Below the pieces are notes generated by a model that was not told where the DNA came from, did not search any database, and saw only the letters and a list, made by a program, of their open reading frames with translations. Source: an uncultured Pelagimonas sp. (GTDB lineage Bacteria > Pseudomonadota > Alphaproteobacteria > Rhodobacterales > Rhodobacteraceae). Taken from it: DNA of 64,000 bases. The stretch lies in NCBI GenBank assembly GCA_947497905.1, contig CANMIH010000005.1:186001-250000 (forward strand). The letters run 5' to 3'. Each line of letters begins with the position of its first letter. The stretch's first letter is position 1. Below are positions 8,346-17,059 of the stretch, in pieces. Both the position numbers and the translations under genes were made by a program.

Positions 8346-9785
8346 TCAATTGGTTCGGGCGACACCACTTATCGATTTGATATCCTGAAAGGCGCGAATT
8401 CCCCAGAGCCCGGCTTCACGGCCCGAGCCCGATTGCCCCATACCTCCAAACGGTGCCCCACCTTCACGCGATTTGCCATTCACCTGCACCATGCCAACCC
8501 GTAACCGCTGTGCCACCCGGTCGGCCCGGGCCTCGTCAGCGGTCTGAATATATCCGGCAAGTCCATAGGGGCTATCATTCGCGAAGGCGATGGCCTCATC
8601 TTCAGTGTCAAACGGTGTCATGCACAAAACCGGACCAAAGATCTCGTCTTTGAACACGGTCATTTCAGGCGTAACGTCCGCCAGCACCGTTGGCCGGGCG
8701 TAAAAGCCCGCCTCGATCCCATCCGGGCGCCCTGCCCCGCCATAGGCAAACCGCGCGCCCTCGTCTTTGGCGATCTGCAGATAGCGCTGCACCCGTTCGT
8801 ATTGTGCCTGACTGACCAGCGGGCCTTGGTGCCCGCCCGGGTGATCGGGCGCATCGAGATAGGTCTGTTCCGCCGCCTCAACCGCGAGCGCAACCGCATC
8901 ATCATAGACGTCACGCTGAACAAGCATACGCGTGGCGGCGTTGCAGGATTGACCAGAATTCCGAAAGCAATGCGCAACACCCTGCCGGACGGCGGTTGGC
9001 AGATCACAATCCGCAAAGAGAATATTCGGAGATTTGCCACCAAGCTCTAAGGTCGTGCGCGTGAAGTGCTGCGCCGCCTGTTTGGCAATCTCACGACCTG
9101 TGGCGGTGGATCCGGTAAAAGACACAATATCGATCTGCGGGATTTCTACCAGAGCCGCTCCCACCGCGCCGTCGCCGAGGATCAGGTTGAATACCCCCTT
9201 CGGCAGCCCCGCCGCCTCGATGGCTTTGGCCAGAATAACAGCTGTACGGCTCGACAATTCTGAGGGTTTCAACACCACGCAACAGCCCGCGGCCAGGGCT
9301 GCGCCAACCTTAAGAACCACTTGATTCAAAGGCCAATTCCACGGCGTGATCAACACCGCCACACCCAGAGGTTCATAGCGAATGCGGTGGGCGTCGAACT
9401 GGGTCAGAGGCCGGTCATTGACCAGATGATCCAAGGCGGTCAGAGTTGCCTCAAGATGCGCAAAAGCGGCCCCGACTTGACCCGCACGGGCAAAATCAAT
9501 GGGGGTGCCGATCTCGGCGCTGATGCATTGCGCAAGCTCTTCGCGCCGCTCTTCCAGAGCCGCCACAAAGGCACGTAAATACTCGGCCCGGGACAGCGTA
9601 TCCAACTGCCCCCATCCTGCATCAAACGCCGCTCGAGCCGCATCAACCGCTTCGGTCACCTGCGCCGGACTGGCGCAGATCAGATCACCCGCGCTTTGCT
9701 CGGTTGCCGGGTTGATCAGCGCCACGGCCTGCCCGCGCGCCGTCTGCCACTGGCCGGCAATATACATCTGATCGCAGTTGGTCAT
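8346..9785 (-). CDS. NAD(P)-dependent aldehyde dehydrogenase
   Basis: A 479-residue ALDH-superfamily enzyme oxidising an aldehyde to the acid. Family signatures are intact: TPWNWPLNQ (cofactor loop), KPSELS, the FTGSTATG Rossmann turn, general base E247 in LELGGKSPN and catalytic C281 in NSGQSCNAATRM; the C-terminal GGAPFGGMGQSGSGREAG is present. ATG 9785 is preferred over the one at 9821 because GGGGCGCGGGGC precedes it. It lies 130 bp downstream of the tryptophan operon in the same direction, so an aldehyde from that pathway is a possible substrate, but the sequence is of a generic class and this remains a guess. Confidence 0.9.
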   Translation of the reverse strand: MTNCDQMYIAGQWQTARGQAVALINPATEQSAGDLICASPAQVTEAVDAARAAFDAGWGQLDTLSRAEYLRAFVAALEERREELAQCISAEIGTPIDFARAGQVGAAFAHLEATLTALDHLVNDRPLTQFDAHRIRYEPLGVAVLITPWNWPLNQVVLKVGAALAAGCCVVLKPSELSSRTAVILAKAIEAAGLPKGVFNLILGDGAVGAALVEIPQIDIVSFTGSTATGREIAKQAAQHFTRTTLELGGKSPNILFADCDLPTAVRQGVAHCFRNSGQSCNAATRMLVQRDVYDDAVALAVEAAEQTYLDAPDHPGGHQGPLVSQAQYERVQRYLQIAKDEGARFAYGGAGRPDGIEAGFYARPTVLADVTPEMTVFKDEIFGPVLCMTPFDTEDEAIAFANDSPYGLAGYIQTADEARADRVAQRLRVGMVQVNGKSREGGAPFGGMGQSGSGREAGLWGIRAFQDIKSISGVARTN

Positions 9786-9915
9786 GCCCCGCGCCCCTAC
9801 AGCAAGTTTCCTAACGGGCATTTGTGGCGCTTATCCGGGAAATGACAAGGGGCCAAAGCGGATTTTGATCAAACCAGCCTAGGCCCCAAAGTCAATTCTA
9901 AGTGTCACACAGATT

Positions 9916-10314
9916 TCACTTAGAAATATAGGCCGTGGCTTCGATCTCGATCAACGCTTCATCTTCAATCAAGTCCTTGATCACAAGCATCGACATAGCC
10001 GGGAAGTGTTTCCCCAAAACCCGGCGATACGCCTGCCCCACCTCACGTTGATGCGCCAGATATTCCTGTTTGTCTTTCACAAACCAGGTCAGGCGCGCGA
10101 TGTCAGTGGCCTGGCCGCCCGCAGCTTCGACCACAGCCAGAATGTTCCTCAACGTCTGTTCCATCTGGCCGATGAAATCTTTGGCCTCGAACTCTTTCTG
10201 CGCGTTCCAGCCAATCTGGCCGCCTACGTGCAGGGTGCCGTCTTCTGCGAGCATACCGTTGGCATATCCCAGCGCAGGGGCCCATCCGTCGGGGTGGATC
10301 TCTTTCAGGCTCAT
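9916..10314 (-). CDS. Rid-family (RidA/YjgF-like) protein lacking the catalytic arginine
   Basis: A 132-residue trimeric Rid-fold protein (YANGMLAEDGTLHVGGQIGW at the N-terminus, FIGQMEQTLRNILAVVEAAG in the middle). Imine-hydrolysing RidA proteins carry an Arg in PARSxV; here the corresponding stretch reads FPAMSMLVIKD, so that Arg is Met. Arg-less Rid proteins are known to cluster with catabolic genes, and 2-aminomuconate deaminase is one related activity. It is the last gene of the 11-gene operon, overlapping the thioesterase by four bases (ATGA). A role on an enamine intermediate of the 2-aminobenzoyl-CoA route is plausible but inferred. Confidence 0.87.
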   Translation of the reverse strand: MSLKEIHPDGWAPALGYANGMLAEDGTLHVGGQIGWNAQKEFEAKDFIGQMEQTLRNILAVVEAAGGQATDIARLTWFVKDKQEYLAHQREVGQAYRRVLGKHFPAMSMLVIKDLIEDEALIEIEATAYISK

Positions 10315-10715
10315 GTCGTCTCTTTCATATACTGTTGCAGGCGCGGGCGGATGGCGTCGGGCCAGGGTTGCGGCCGGCCCGTGCTGTTGATGTAGACCAA
10401 AACCGATCTGGCTTGCAGACGCAGCTCATCTCCGCAAGTCACACGCAGATCCGTCGAGATGCTGCTGGCCCCAATTCGGGTGAGGCTCAGCGTGAAATCA
10501 AGATGATCTCCGTGGCGCGACGGTGCAGAAAAATCAGTTTCGATCCGCGCGGTGGGCACTCCACCTGTCTGATGCATGTCCTCAAACGGCCAATCCAACG
10601 CCTGATCAAAAAAGACTTCGACACAGTCATTGATCATCTCGAAATAGCGGGGATAGAAAACAATCCCCGCCGGATCGCAATGTTTGAACAGAACCTTCTG
10701 GGACCAGCGAAACAT
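10311..10715 (-). CDS. 4-hydroxybenzoyl-CoA thioesterase-type hotdog thioesterase
   Basis: A 134-residue hotdog-fold acyl-CoA thioesterase. KHCDPAGIVFYPRYFE contains the catalytic Asp (D14) that defines the 4-hydroxybenzoyl-CoA thioesterase branch, followed by the long hotdog helix residues MINDCVEVFFDQAL. Its start overlaps the stop of the AsnC-domain gene by one base, so it is translationally coupled. In an operon that forms aromatic CoA thioesters, the likely job is to hydrolyse stalled 2-aminobenzoyl-CoA or derailed intermediates and recover CoA. Similar thioesterase genes are recalled in aerobic 2-aminobenzoate clusters of other proteobacteria. Confidence 0.88.
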   Translation of the reverse strand: MFRWSQKVLFKHCDPAGIVFYPRYFEMINDCVEVFFDQALDWPFEDMHQTGGVPTARIETDFSAPSRHGDHLDFTLSLTRIGASSISTDLRVTCGDELRLQARSVLVYINSTGRPQPWPDAIRPRLQQYMKETT

Positions 10716-10951
10716 CAGAATGCCCGGAAGGTCTGAGTGGTCAGGCTGCGTTCGATCCCATCGATCACCAAGAGGTTGTCGTTGATGTATTTGCCAACGT
10801 CTTCCCCCTCGGGAACGTAGAGTTTCAACAACAGATCATAGTGACCGCTGGTGGAATAAAGTTCTGAGTGGATCTCACGCAGGGCAATGGCTTCGGCCAC
10901 CTTGTAGGTGCTGCCGGGGCGGCATTGGATCTGGATAAAGAGGCAGGTCAT
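10715..10951 (-). CDS. Stand-alone Lrp/AsnC ligand-binding (RAM) domain protein
   Basis: Only 78 residues: the alpha/beta ligand-binding domain of Lrp/AsnC regulators (LFIQIQCRPGSTYKVAEAI, then TSGHYDLLLKLYVPEGEDV) with no helix-turn-helix. It starts one base after the kynU stop and shares a base with the thioesterase start, so it is made together with pathway enzymes. Stand-alone RAM proteins oligomerise and bind amino acids. Here it might sense tryptophan, kynurenine or anthranilate, or regulate an enzyme by contact, but nothing in the sequence shows which. Confidence 0.85.
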   Translation of the reverse strand: MTCLFIQIQCRPGSTYKVAEAIALREIHSELYSTSGHYDLLLKLYVPEGEDVGKYINDNLLVIDGIERSLTTQTFRAF

Positions 10952-10952
10952 A

Positions 10953-12146
10953 TTAGGTCACCCGTGATCGGACTTGATATTTCGGATCGCGCCATAGCTC
11001 ATTTTTGATCACGTCTTCAATGATCTCAGCGGCGCGGATGACATCCGCCTCATCGATATAAAGCGGGGTGAAGCCGAAGCGCATGATATTCGGTGCACGG
11101 AAGTCTCCGATGACACCCCGATCAATTAGGGCCTGAACTGCGGCGTAGCCATGTTCAAACCCGAACGAGACCTGACTGCCACGCACCGCCGCATCACGGG
11201 GCGTGGCAAGTTCGAGCTCGGGACAGCGCGCCTCGACCTCTTTGATGAAGGTTTCGCACAGATGGACAGAGGCCGCCCGGAGATCCGACATCTCGACACC
11301 GTCCCAGGCGTCCAATGCTGCATCCAGAGCCGCCAGTTGCAAGATCGGCGGTGTACCCACCCGCATCCGTTCGGTCGCCATGGCGGGGCGATAGCCCAAC
11401 TCCATCGCAAAGGGGGCATCGTGGCCCAACCATCCGGCCAATGCAGGCTGAATGCTTTCCGCGAGGTCGGGACGAACATAGATGAAGGCCGGAGCACCGG
11501 GGCCACCATTGAGGTACTTGTACGAGCACCCCACAGCAAACTCGGCGTTGCAGCCAGCCAGATCAAGCTCAAGCGCACCGGCAGAATGCGCCAGATCCCA
11601 GATCATCACCGCGCCCTTTTCATGGGCCCGTTTGGTGACCTCAACCATATCGTGTTTGCGACCCGACCGGAAATCCACCTCGGTCAACATGACAACCGCC
11701 ACCTCTTCGGTGATGGCCTCCATGACATCTTCCGGGTCGGCCAGACGCAGCTCATGCCCCTGCCCTTTGGTGTCAATCAATCCCTGAGCCATATAGAGAT
11801 CGGTGGGAAAGTTGCCGTTGTCCGACAAAATCACCTTGCGGTCCGGACGCATGTCCAGCCCGGCAGCCACCGCCTGAAACACCTTGATCGACAGGGTATC
11901 GCCGGTGGCAACCGAGCCGTCCGGCGCGCCAATCAGCGCGGCAATTCGATTGGCCACCTTGGTGGGCAGGCCCATCCAATCGGCGGTGTTCCATGCGCGG
12001 ATAAGCTCATGTCCCCACTCGGCCTGAATGGTCTGCGCCACGCGCGCATTGACCGCTTTGGGCAGAACACCCAGCGAGTTGCCATCGAGATAGATCACCC
12101 CTTCGGGCAGATCAAACAGCTCTTTTCTAGGCAGTGAAACGCCCAT
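10953..12146 (-). CDS. kynU: Kynureninase
   Basis: PLP enzyme that cleaves L-kynurenine to anthranilate and L-alanine. The aminotransferase class V fold is visible: YLDGNSLGVLPKA near the N-terminus, WDLAHSAGALELDL with the PLP-binding Asp, and SYKYLNGGPGAPAF with the Schiff-base Lys. The ATG at 12146 overlaps the TAA of kynA (TAATG) and has AGAGGAGAG upstream; this gives 397 residues, close to typical. The position between kynA and the anthranilate activation genes makes the assignment firm. Confidence 0.96.
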   Translation of the reverse strand: MGVSLPRKELFDLPEGVIYLDGNSLGVLPKAVNARVAQTIQAEWGHELIRAWNTADWMGLPTKVANRIAALIGAPDGSVATGDTLSIKVFQAVAAGLDMRPDRKVILSDNGNFPTDLYMAQGLIDTKGQGHELRLADPEDVMEAITEEVAVVMLTEVDFRSGRKHDMVEVTKRAHEKGAVMIWDLAHSAGALELDLAGCNAEFAVGCSYKYLNGGPGAPAFIYVRPDLAESIQPALAGWLGHDAPFAMELGYRPAMATERMRVGTPPILQLAALDAALDAWDGVEMSDLRAASVHLCETFIKEVEARCPELELATPRDAAVRGSQVSFGFEHGYAAVQALIDRGVIGDFRAPNIMRFGFTPLYIDEADVIRAAEIIEDVIKNELWRDPKYQVRSRVT

Positions 12147-12982
12147 TATAGCTCTCCTCTGACGTTCCACAGCTCGGGGAACAATTCGGTTTCCAACATC
12201 CGACGTAGATAATGCACCCCCGAGGTGCCACCTGTGCCGCGTTTAAACCCGATCACCCGCTCCACCGTGGTGACGTGATTGAACCGCCAACGGCGGAAAT
12301 AATCCTCGAGGTCTACCAGTTTTTCGCCCAGTTCATAGAGCGTCCAATAGGTATCCACGTCTTCATAAACAGTTTTCCAGCGCGCCTGAATTTCTGGCAC
12401 CGCAGAATGCGGTGAATTCAGTTGCGGCGCAGGCACCGCACTGTCATCGCCATCCACTGCGATGAACAACAGGCGGACCACCTCATCATAAAAGCTCAGC
12501 TGCTCCAGCTCTTGCTCAAGCGTACGAACCACATTTGGCACATGTTCATGGGGCTTGAGCATATTGGGGTTTCGGTTGCCCAGCACGTATTCGATCATCC
12601 GATACTGATACGACTGAAACCCTGACGACGGCCCAAGTGCTTCGCGAAAGCGCGTATAATCCGCAGGCGTCATCGTGCGCAGAACATCCCAGGCGTTGTT
12701 GAGCTGTTCAAAGATCCGGCTGACCCGGGCCAGCATTTTGAACATGGTCGGCATTTCACCGGCCTTCAGGGCCTCACGCGCGGCACCGAGTTCATGAATG
12801 GCCAGCTTCATCCAAAGCTCGGATGTCTGATGCTGAATGATAAACAGCATCTCATCATGGGCATCCGACTGCGGGTTCTGCTGCTCCAGGATCCCATCGA
12901 GGCACAGATAATCTCCATAAGACATGGCGTCTGTGAAGGACATCTTGGCCCCGTCGGACTTGGGATTATAGGCGTCGCTCAT
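12146..12982 (-). CDS. kynA: Tryptophan 2,3-dioxygenase
   Basis: Haem enzyme that opens the indole ring of L-tryptophan to N-formylkynurenine. The 278-residue sequence is all helical and has the family landmarks: FIIQHQTSELWMKL with the active-site H51, SSGFQSYQYRMIEY with substrate-binding residues, and WRFNHVTTVERVIGFKRGTG with the proximal haem ligand H236. It follows the CoA ligase gene by two bases and overlaps kynU by one base, so ring opening, side-chain cleavage and anthranilate activation are encoded on one transcript. Confidence 0.97.
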   Translation of the reverse strand: MSDAYNPKSDGAKMSFTDAMSYGDYLCLDGILEQQNPQSDAHDEMLFIIQHQTSELWMKLAIHELGAAREALKAGEMPTMFKMLARVSRIFEQLNNAWDVLRTMTPADYTRFREALGPSSGFQSYQYRMIEYVLGNRNPNMLKPHEHVPNVVRTLEQELEQLSFYDEVVRLLFIAVDGDDSAVPAPQLNSPHSAVPEIQARWKTVYEDVDTYWTLYELGEKLVDLEDYFRRWRFNHVTTVERVIGFKRGTGGTSGVHYLRRMLETELFPELWNVRGEL

Positions 12983-12984
12983 GG

Positions 12985-14595
12985 TTAGTCCTTCAGACGG
13001 AAGCGTTGAATTTTGCCGGTCGCTGTTTTGGGCAGCGATTGGGTGAACACCACCGAACGTGGGTATTTGTAGGGGGCTATCGAGGTTTTCACGTGGTCTT
13101 GGAGAGCTTTGACCATCTCTGCGTCCCCTTCTGCACCCTCGGCCAGAATGATATGCGCCTGCACAATCGAGCCGCGCGCCTCATCCGGCACACCGATCAC
13201 GGCACATTCCGACACAGCCGGATGCGCCAAAAGCGAGGCTTCGACTTCGGGACCCGCGATGTTGTATCCCGAGGAGATAATCATATCGTCATTGCGGGCG
13301 GCAAAGCGGAAGTATCCCTCATCATCCTGCCAGAAGGCATCGCCCGAGATGTTCCATCCGTTCTGAACATATTCCGCCTGACGTTCGCCAAACATATAGC
13401 GACAGCCCGTGGGCCCGCGCACCGCAAGGCGGCCGATCTCGCCGGGTTCAACCGGATTGCCCTCTTCGTCGACAACACGGGCTTCGTATCCGGTCACAGT
13501 CTTGCCGGTACAGGCCGGGCGGTGATCGGTGAAGCGGTTGGAGATAAAGATATGCAGCATCTCGGTTGCACCGATACCATCCAGCATGGGTTTGCCGGTT
13601 TTCTCCTGCCACTCCTGATAGACAGGAGCAGGAAGGGTTTCCCCGGCTGATACGGCTGCGCGCAGTGACGACAGGTCGGCGCCTTCGTCCATCGCGGCCA
13701 GCATGGCCCGATAGGCTGTGGGCGCAGTGAAACATACCGTCGCGCGATATTTCTCGATGATCTCGATCATGTTCGGCGGCGTCGCCTGCTCAAGAAGCGT
13801 GGCCGCCGCCCCAAAGCGCAGCGGGAAAATCGCCAGACCACCCAGACCAAAGGTAAAGGCCAAGGGGGGCGAGCCTACAAAAACATCCTCGGGCTGCACA
13901 TCGAGAACTTCGCGGGCATAGCCATCGGCGATGATCAAAAGATCCCGGTGGAAATGCATGGTGCCTTTCGGCTCACCGGTTGATCCGCTGGTAAAGCCGA
14001 TCAGCGCCACGTCATCCTGAGCGGTCTCGACCGCATCAAAACTCACCGGTTTTTCCAGTGCTAGCCGATCCAGCTCGGCATCATGATTGGCCGTGCCGTC
14101 AAAGCCCACAACGGTTTTCAGGGTCGCGCTGGTTTTGGCGCAAAGCGCCATCTCATCCATCAGGCGCGTGTCGCACAGCGCATGGGTGATCTGGGCCTTG
14201 TCGACATATTTGCTCAGCTCCGCCGCGCGCAGCATCGGCATGGTATTGACCACAACCGCACCAACCTTGGTCGCGGCCAGCCAACAGGCCACCATCGCCG
14301 GGTTGTTGGCCGAACGGATCAACACCCGATTGCCCGGTTTGACCCCCAGATCCTCAACCAGCACATGCGCCAATCGATTGGTCCAATCGGTCAGCTCTTT
14401 ATAGGTGCGCCGCCGGCCATTGCCGATCAGCGCCGTGTGATCGCCAAACCCCTTGGCCACCATGGCATCGGTCATCTCGACACCCGCATTGAGCCGCTCG
14501 GGGTATTCAAACCCGTCTAGAAGCAGATCCGGCCAGCTCTCGGTTGCGGGCAGCGCATTGCGCGCAAACGTATCGCTATGTGCAGAAACATGCAT
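12985..14595 (-). CDS. 2-aminobenzoate (anthranilate)-CoA ligase, benzoate-CoA ligase family
   Basis: Adenylate-forming ligase of 536 residues: ATP, CoA and an aromatic acid to the acyl-CoA. Motifs are IGFTSGSTGEPKGTMHFHRD (P-loop-like A3), GIGATEMLHIF (A5, the short GATE form seen in benzoate/anthranilate ligases), SGDAFWQDDEGYFRFAARND (A7/A8) and the C-terminal KYPRSVVFTQSLPKTATGKIQR with the catalytic Lys. ATG 14595 has AGGGAGGATAAACTC upstream. Sitting directly before kynA/kynU and after the acyl-CoA enzymes, anthranilate is the expected substrate; benzoate or a close analogue cannot be excluded. Confidence 0.9.
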   Translation of the reverse strand: MHVSAHSDTFARNALPATESWPDLLLDGFEYPERLNAGVEMTDAMVAKGFGDHTALIGNGRRRTYKELTDWTNRLAHVLVEDLGVKPGNRVLIRSANNPAMVACWLAATKVGAVVVNTMPMLRAAELSKYVDKAQITHALCDTRLMDEMALCAKTSATLKTVVGFDGTANHDAELDRLALEKPVSFDAVETAQDDVALIGFTSGSTGEPKGTMHFHRDLLIIADGYAREVLDVQPEDVFVGSPPLAFTFGLGGLAIFPLRFGAAATLLEQATPPNMIEIIEKYRATVCFTAPTAYRAMLAAMDEGADLSSLRAAVSAGETLPAPVYQEWQEKTGKPMLDGIGATEMLHIFISNRFTDHRPACTGKTVTGYEARVVDEEGNPVEPGEIGRLAVRGPTGCRYMFGERQAEYVQNGWNISGDAFWQDDEGYFRFAARNDDMIISSGYNIAGPEVEASLLAHPAVSECAVIGVPDEARGSIVQAHIILAEGAEGDAEMVKALQDHVKTSIAPYKYPRSVVFTQSLPKTATGKIQRFRLKD

Positions 14596-14599
14596 GAGT

Positions 14600-15754
14600 T
14601 TATCCTCCCTGATGCGCCGCAAGCGCCTGACGTGCAATCACCACGCGCTGCACGTCCGACGCGCCTTCGTAGATGCGCAGGGCTCTGATTTCGCGGTACA
14701 GTTTTTCAACGGTCTCCCCCGAGCGCACGCCGTCTCCTCCATGAAGCTGCACCGCTTTGTCGATCACCTGCTGGGCCTGATCCGTGGAGAACAGTTTGGC
14801 CATGGCCGCCTCTCGGGTCACGCGTGGCGCCCCGCTGTCTTTGGTCCAGCCCGCGCGGTACACCAACAGCGCCGCCGCATCCACATCCAGCGCCATATCG
14901 GCGATATGCCCCTGCACCATCTGCAAATCGAACAAAGGCGCACCCTGCACCTGACGGGTCGACACTCGGGTCAGCGCCTCATCCAAAGCACGGCGGGCGA
15001 AGCCAAGCGCCGCAGCCGCCACGGTGGTCCGGAACACATCGAGCACTGACATCGCGACTTTGAAACCGGCCCCGGCCGCGCCCAACAGCGCAGATTTTGG
15101 GATGCGGCACTCGGTAAACCGCAGTGTTGCCAAGGGGTGCGGAGCAATGGTCTCCAATCGCTCTACCACCTCAAACCCGGGCAGATCCGCGGGCACAACA
15201 AAGGCCGACAACCCGCGTGCGCCCGGTGCCTCTCCCGTGCGGGCAAACACAGTATAGACATCCGCAATCCCGCCGTTCGAGATCCAGGTCTTTTCGCCGT
15301 TCAGCACATAGTCATCACCATCCAGAGTGGCGGTCATGGTGGAATTGGCCACATCCGACCCCGACTGCGGTTCGGTCAATGCAAAGGCTGAGATCGCCTT
15401 GCCGCTGCGGGTCTTGGTCAGCCATTCCTCTTTTTGCGCGTCGGTGCCAAACAGCGAGATCGCCCCGGTGCCCAGCCCCTGCATCGCAAAGGCAAAATCG
15501 GCCAGCCCATCGTAGCGCGCCAGCGTTTCGCGAATAATGCTGAGGCTGCGGACATCCAACCGGCCATCCGTTGCACCGGAATGCTCCAGAAATCCGGCCT
15601 CGCCCAGCATAGACACCAGATGACCACAGGCCGCATCGGTATCGCTGTGATCCACAGCCGACAGATTGTCCGCAGCCCAGGCTTCTAGCTCCGCCGCCAA
15701 GGCACGATGCCGATCTTCAAAAAACGGCCAGTTCAGAAATGTGGTATCCGCCAT
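14600..15754 (-). CDS. Acyl-CoA dehydrogenase
   Basis: FAD-dependent dehydrogenase of 384 residues, introducing a double bond alpha-beta to a CoA thioester and passing electrons to [18 protein letters not shown] and [14 protein letters not shown] are the two FAD-binding signatures; the catalytic Glu lies in [16 protein letters not shown] near the C-terminus. The start is ATG 15754: an upstream in-frame start at 15823 would read through a hairpin and overlap the hydratase gene. Within the operon it probably acts on a ring-derived, non-aromatic CoA thioester after dearomatisation. Confidence 0.9.
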   Translation of the reverse strand: MADTTFLNWPFFEDRHRALAAELEAWAADNLSAVDHSDTDAACGHLVSMLGEAGFLEHSGATDGRLDVRSLSIIRETLARYDGLADFAFAMQGLGTGAISLFGTDAQKEEWLTKTRSGKAISAFALTEPQSGSDVANSTMTATLDGDDYVLNGEKTWISNGGIADVYTVFARTGEAPGARGLSAFVVPADLPGFEVVERLETIAPHPLATLRFTECRIPKSALLGAAGAGFKVAMSVLDVFRTTVAAAALGFARRALDEALTRVSTRQVQGAPLFDLQMVQGHIADMALDVDAAALLVYRAGWTKDSGAPRVTREAAMAKLFSTDQAQQVIDKAVQLHGGDGVRSGETVEKLYREIRALRIYEGASDVQRVVIARQALAAHQGG

Positions 15755-15819
15755 GGTTTCTTCTTTTCCCAAATACTCCGGGGTCTGGGGCCGCGCCCCA
15801 GAAGTCCCCATGTGTGAGA
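15755..15819 (-). promoter_or_regulatory. Intra-operon hairpin and GAGTATTT motif before the acyl-CoA dehydrogenase
   Basis: This is the only sizeable gap (65 bp) in the operon. On the minus strand a hairpin CTGGGGC-GCG-GCCCCAG (about 15786-15802) is followed by GAGTATTTGGGAAAAGAAGA (from 15778 down), which ends against the start codon and supplies the purine-rich ribosome-binding region. A closely related motif stands at 22225-22246. It may process the transcript or adjust expression of downstream genes; this is inference. Confidence 0.5.
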
Positions 15820-16620
15820 TCAATCGCCCTGAAAGACCGGTTTTTCTTTTGCGACAAAGGCATGATAGGCGCGGTGAAAATCCTGTCCCTGCATACAGAT
15901 CGCCTGTGCCTGCGCTTCGGCTTCAATCGCCTGATCCATGGTCATCGACCATTCCTGCGCCAGCATGGTTTTGGTCATCATATTGGCAAACTGCGGCCCT
16001 GAAGCGATGCGGCGGGCCATGTCGTTGGCGGTTTTCAACAGATCGTCCTGCGGAACCACCCGGTTGAAATACCCCCAGCGCTCGCCCTCATCCGCAGACA
16101 TGGATCGCCCCATATACAGCAGCTCGGCCGCCCGGCCCTGACCAATCAGACGCGGCAGGATCGCGCAGGCGCCCATATCACAGCCCGCAAGACCAACGCG
16201 ATTGAACAAAAACGCAGTCTTTGCTTCTGGCGTCGCAACGCGCAGATCCGATGCCATCGAGATAATCGCCCCTGCTCCGGCGCAAATACCATCCACCGCT
16301 GCGATGATCGGCTTGCCACAGTTCAACATGGCCTTGACCAGATCGCCAGTCATGCGGGTAAAGCGCAAAAGCTCTTTCATGTTCATTTCGGTCAGAGGTC
16401 CGATGATGTCATGCACATCGCCGCCAGAGCTGAAATTGCCGCCATTGGGGGCAAAGACCACCGCGCCCACGCTGTCATCATAATGCAGATCACGGAACCA
16501 GTCGCGCAGCTCGGCATAGCTGTCAAAGGTCAGCGGATTTTTACGCTCGGGCCGGTTGAGTTGCACCGTGGCAATGCCATCTTCGATCGAGCAAAGGAAG
16601 TGTTTGGTATCGCTGCGCAT
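15820..16620 (-). CDS. Enoyl-CoA hydratase/isomerase family protein
   Basis: Crotonase-fold enzyme of 266 residues. [20 protein letters not shown] is the family N-terminus, [10 protein letters not shown] forms the first oxyanion-hole strand, and [19 protein letters not shown] the second. Catalytic Glu positions of hydratases are not obvious: the loop after the second motif reads [17 protein letters not shown] instead of the usual FxxPExxLGxxPG. A hydrolase or ring-opening member of the superfamily is therefore as likely as a true hydratase. Start ATG 16620 is one base after the MarR stop, with CTGGAGGATTAAG as ribosome-binding site. Confidence 0.87.
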   Translation of the reverse strand: MRSDTKHFLCSIEDGIATVQLNRPERKNPLTFDSYAELRDWFRDLHYDDSVGAVVFAPNGGNFSSGGDVHDIIGPLTEMNMKELLRFTRMTGDLVKAMLNCGKPIIAAVDGICAGAGAIISMASDLRVATPEAKTAFLFNRVGLAGCDMGACAILPRLIGQGRAAELLYMGRSMSADEGERWGYFNRVVPQDDLLKTANDMARRIASGPQFANMMTKTMLAQEWSMTMDQAIEAEAQAQAICMQGQDFHRAYHAFVAKEKPVFQGD

Positions 16621-16621
16621 C

Positions 16622-17059
16622 TTAATCCTCCAGCGTGTCCAGAAGGCGGTCAAGACGCGCTTGCATGCCTTCAATATCATCTTGGTTTAACCCGCCGAGC
16701 ATGTCGTCGATCCAGGCCTCATGCGCCGCCGCGTGCTCAGCAAAGGCCGTTTTGCCTTTGTCGGTCAGCATCACAAGCGACGCCCGCCGATCCCCCGGAA
16801 CTGCCACTCTCTGGGCCAATCCCTCATCCGAGAGTTTGTCGACGATCCCGGTGACATTGCCGTTTGACACCCGTAGCATCTCCGAAATCTGACTCATCCG
16901 CAGCCCATCGGGACTGCGTGACAGCGCCGACATCACGTCAAACCGTGGCAAGGTTGAGCCAAATTCCGACCGCAAGCGACGGCGCAATTCGTCTTCCAAG
17001 GTGCTGCTGGCTTTGAGCAGTTTCAGCCAGAGGCGCAGGCGTTCTTTTGACAGGCTCAT
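16622..17059 (-). CDS. MarR-family regulator inside the 2-aminobenzoyl-CoA operon
   Basis: A 145-residue winged-helix regulator: [20 protein letters not shown], recognition helix region [19 protein letters not shown] and wing [19 protein letters not shown]. It overlaps the SDR gene by four bases, so it is produced together with the pathway enzymes. MarR proteins of aromatic-CoA pathways (for example BadR or CouR) are released by a CoA thioester. By analogy, 2-aminobenzoyl-CoA is a reasonable ligand and the tandem palindromes at 20161-20188 are the expected targets; both points are inferred. Confidence 0.9.
   Translation of the reverse strand: MSLSKERLRLWLKLLKASSTLEDELRRRLRSEFGSTLPRFDVMSALSRSPDGLRMSQISEMLRVSNGNVTGIVDKLSDEGLAQRVAVPGDRRASLVMLTDKGKTAFAEHAAAHEAWIDDMLGGLNQDDIEGMQARLDRLLDTLED

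Noticed and set aside
11151-12137. A 328-codon plus-strand frame over kynU
   Set aside because: kynU on the minus strand is unambiguous and the antisense translation is rich in His, Arg and Gln without domain structure.
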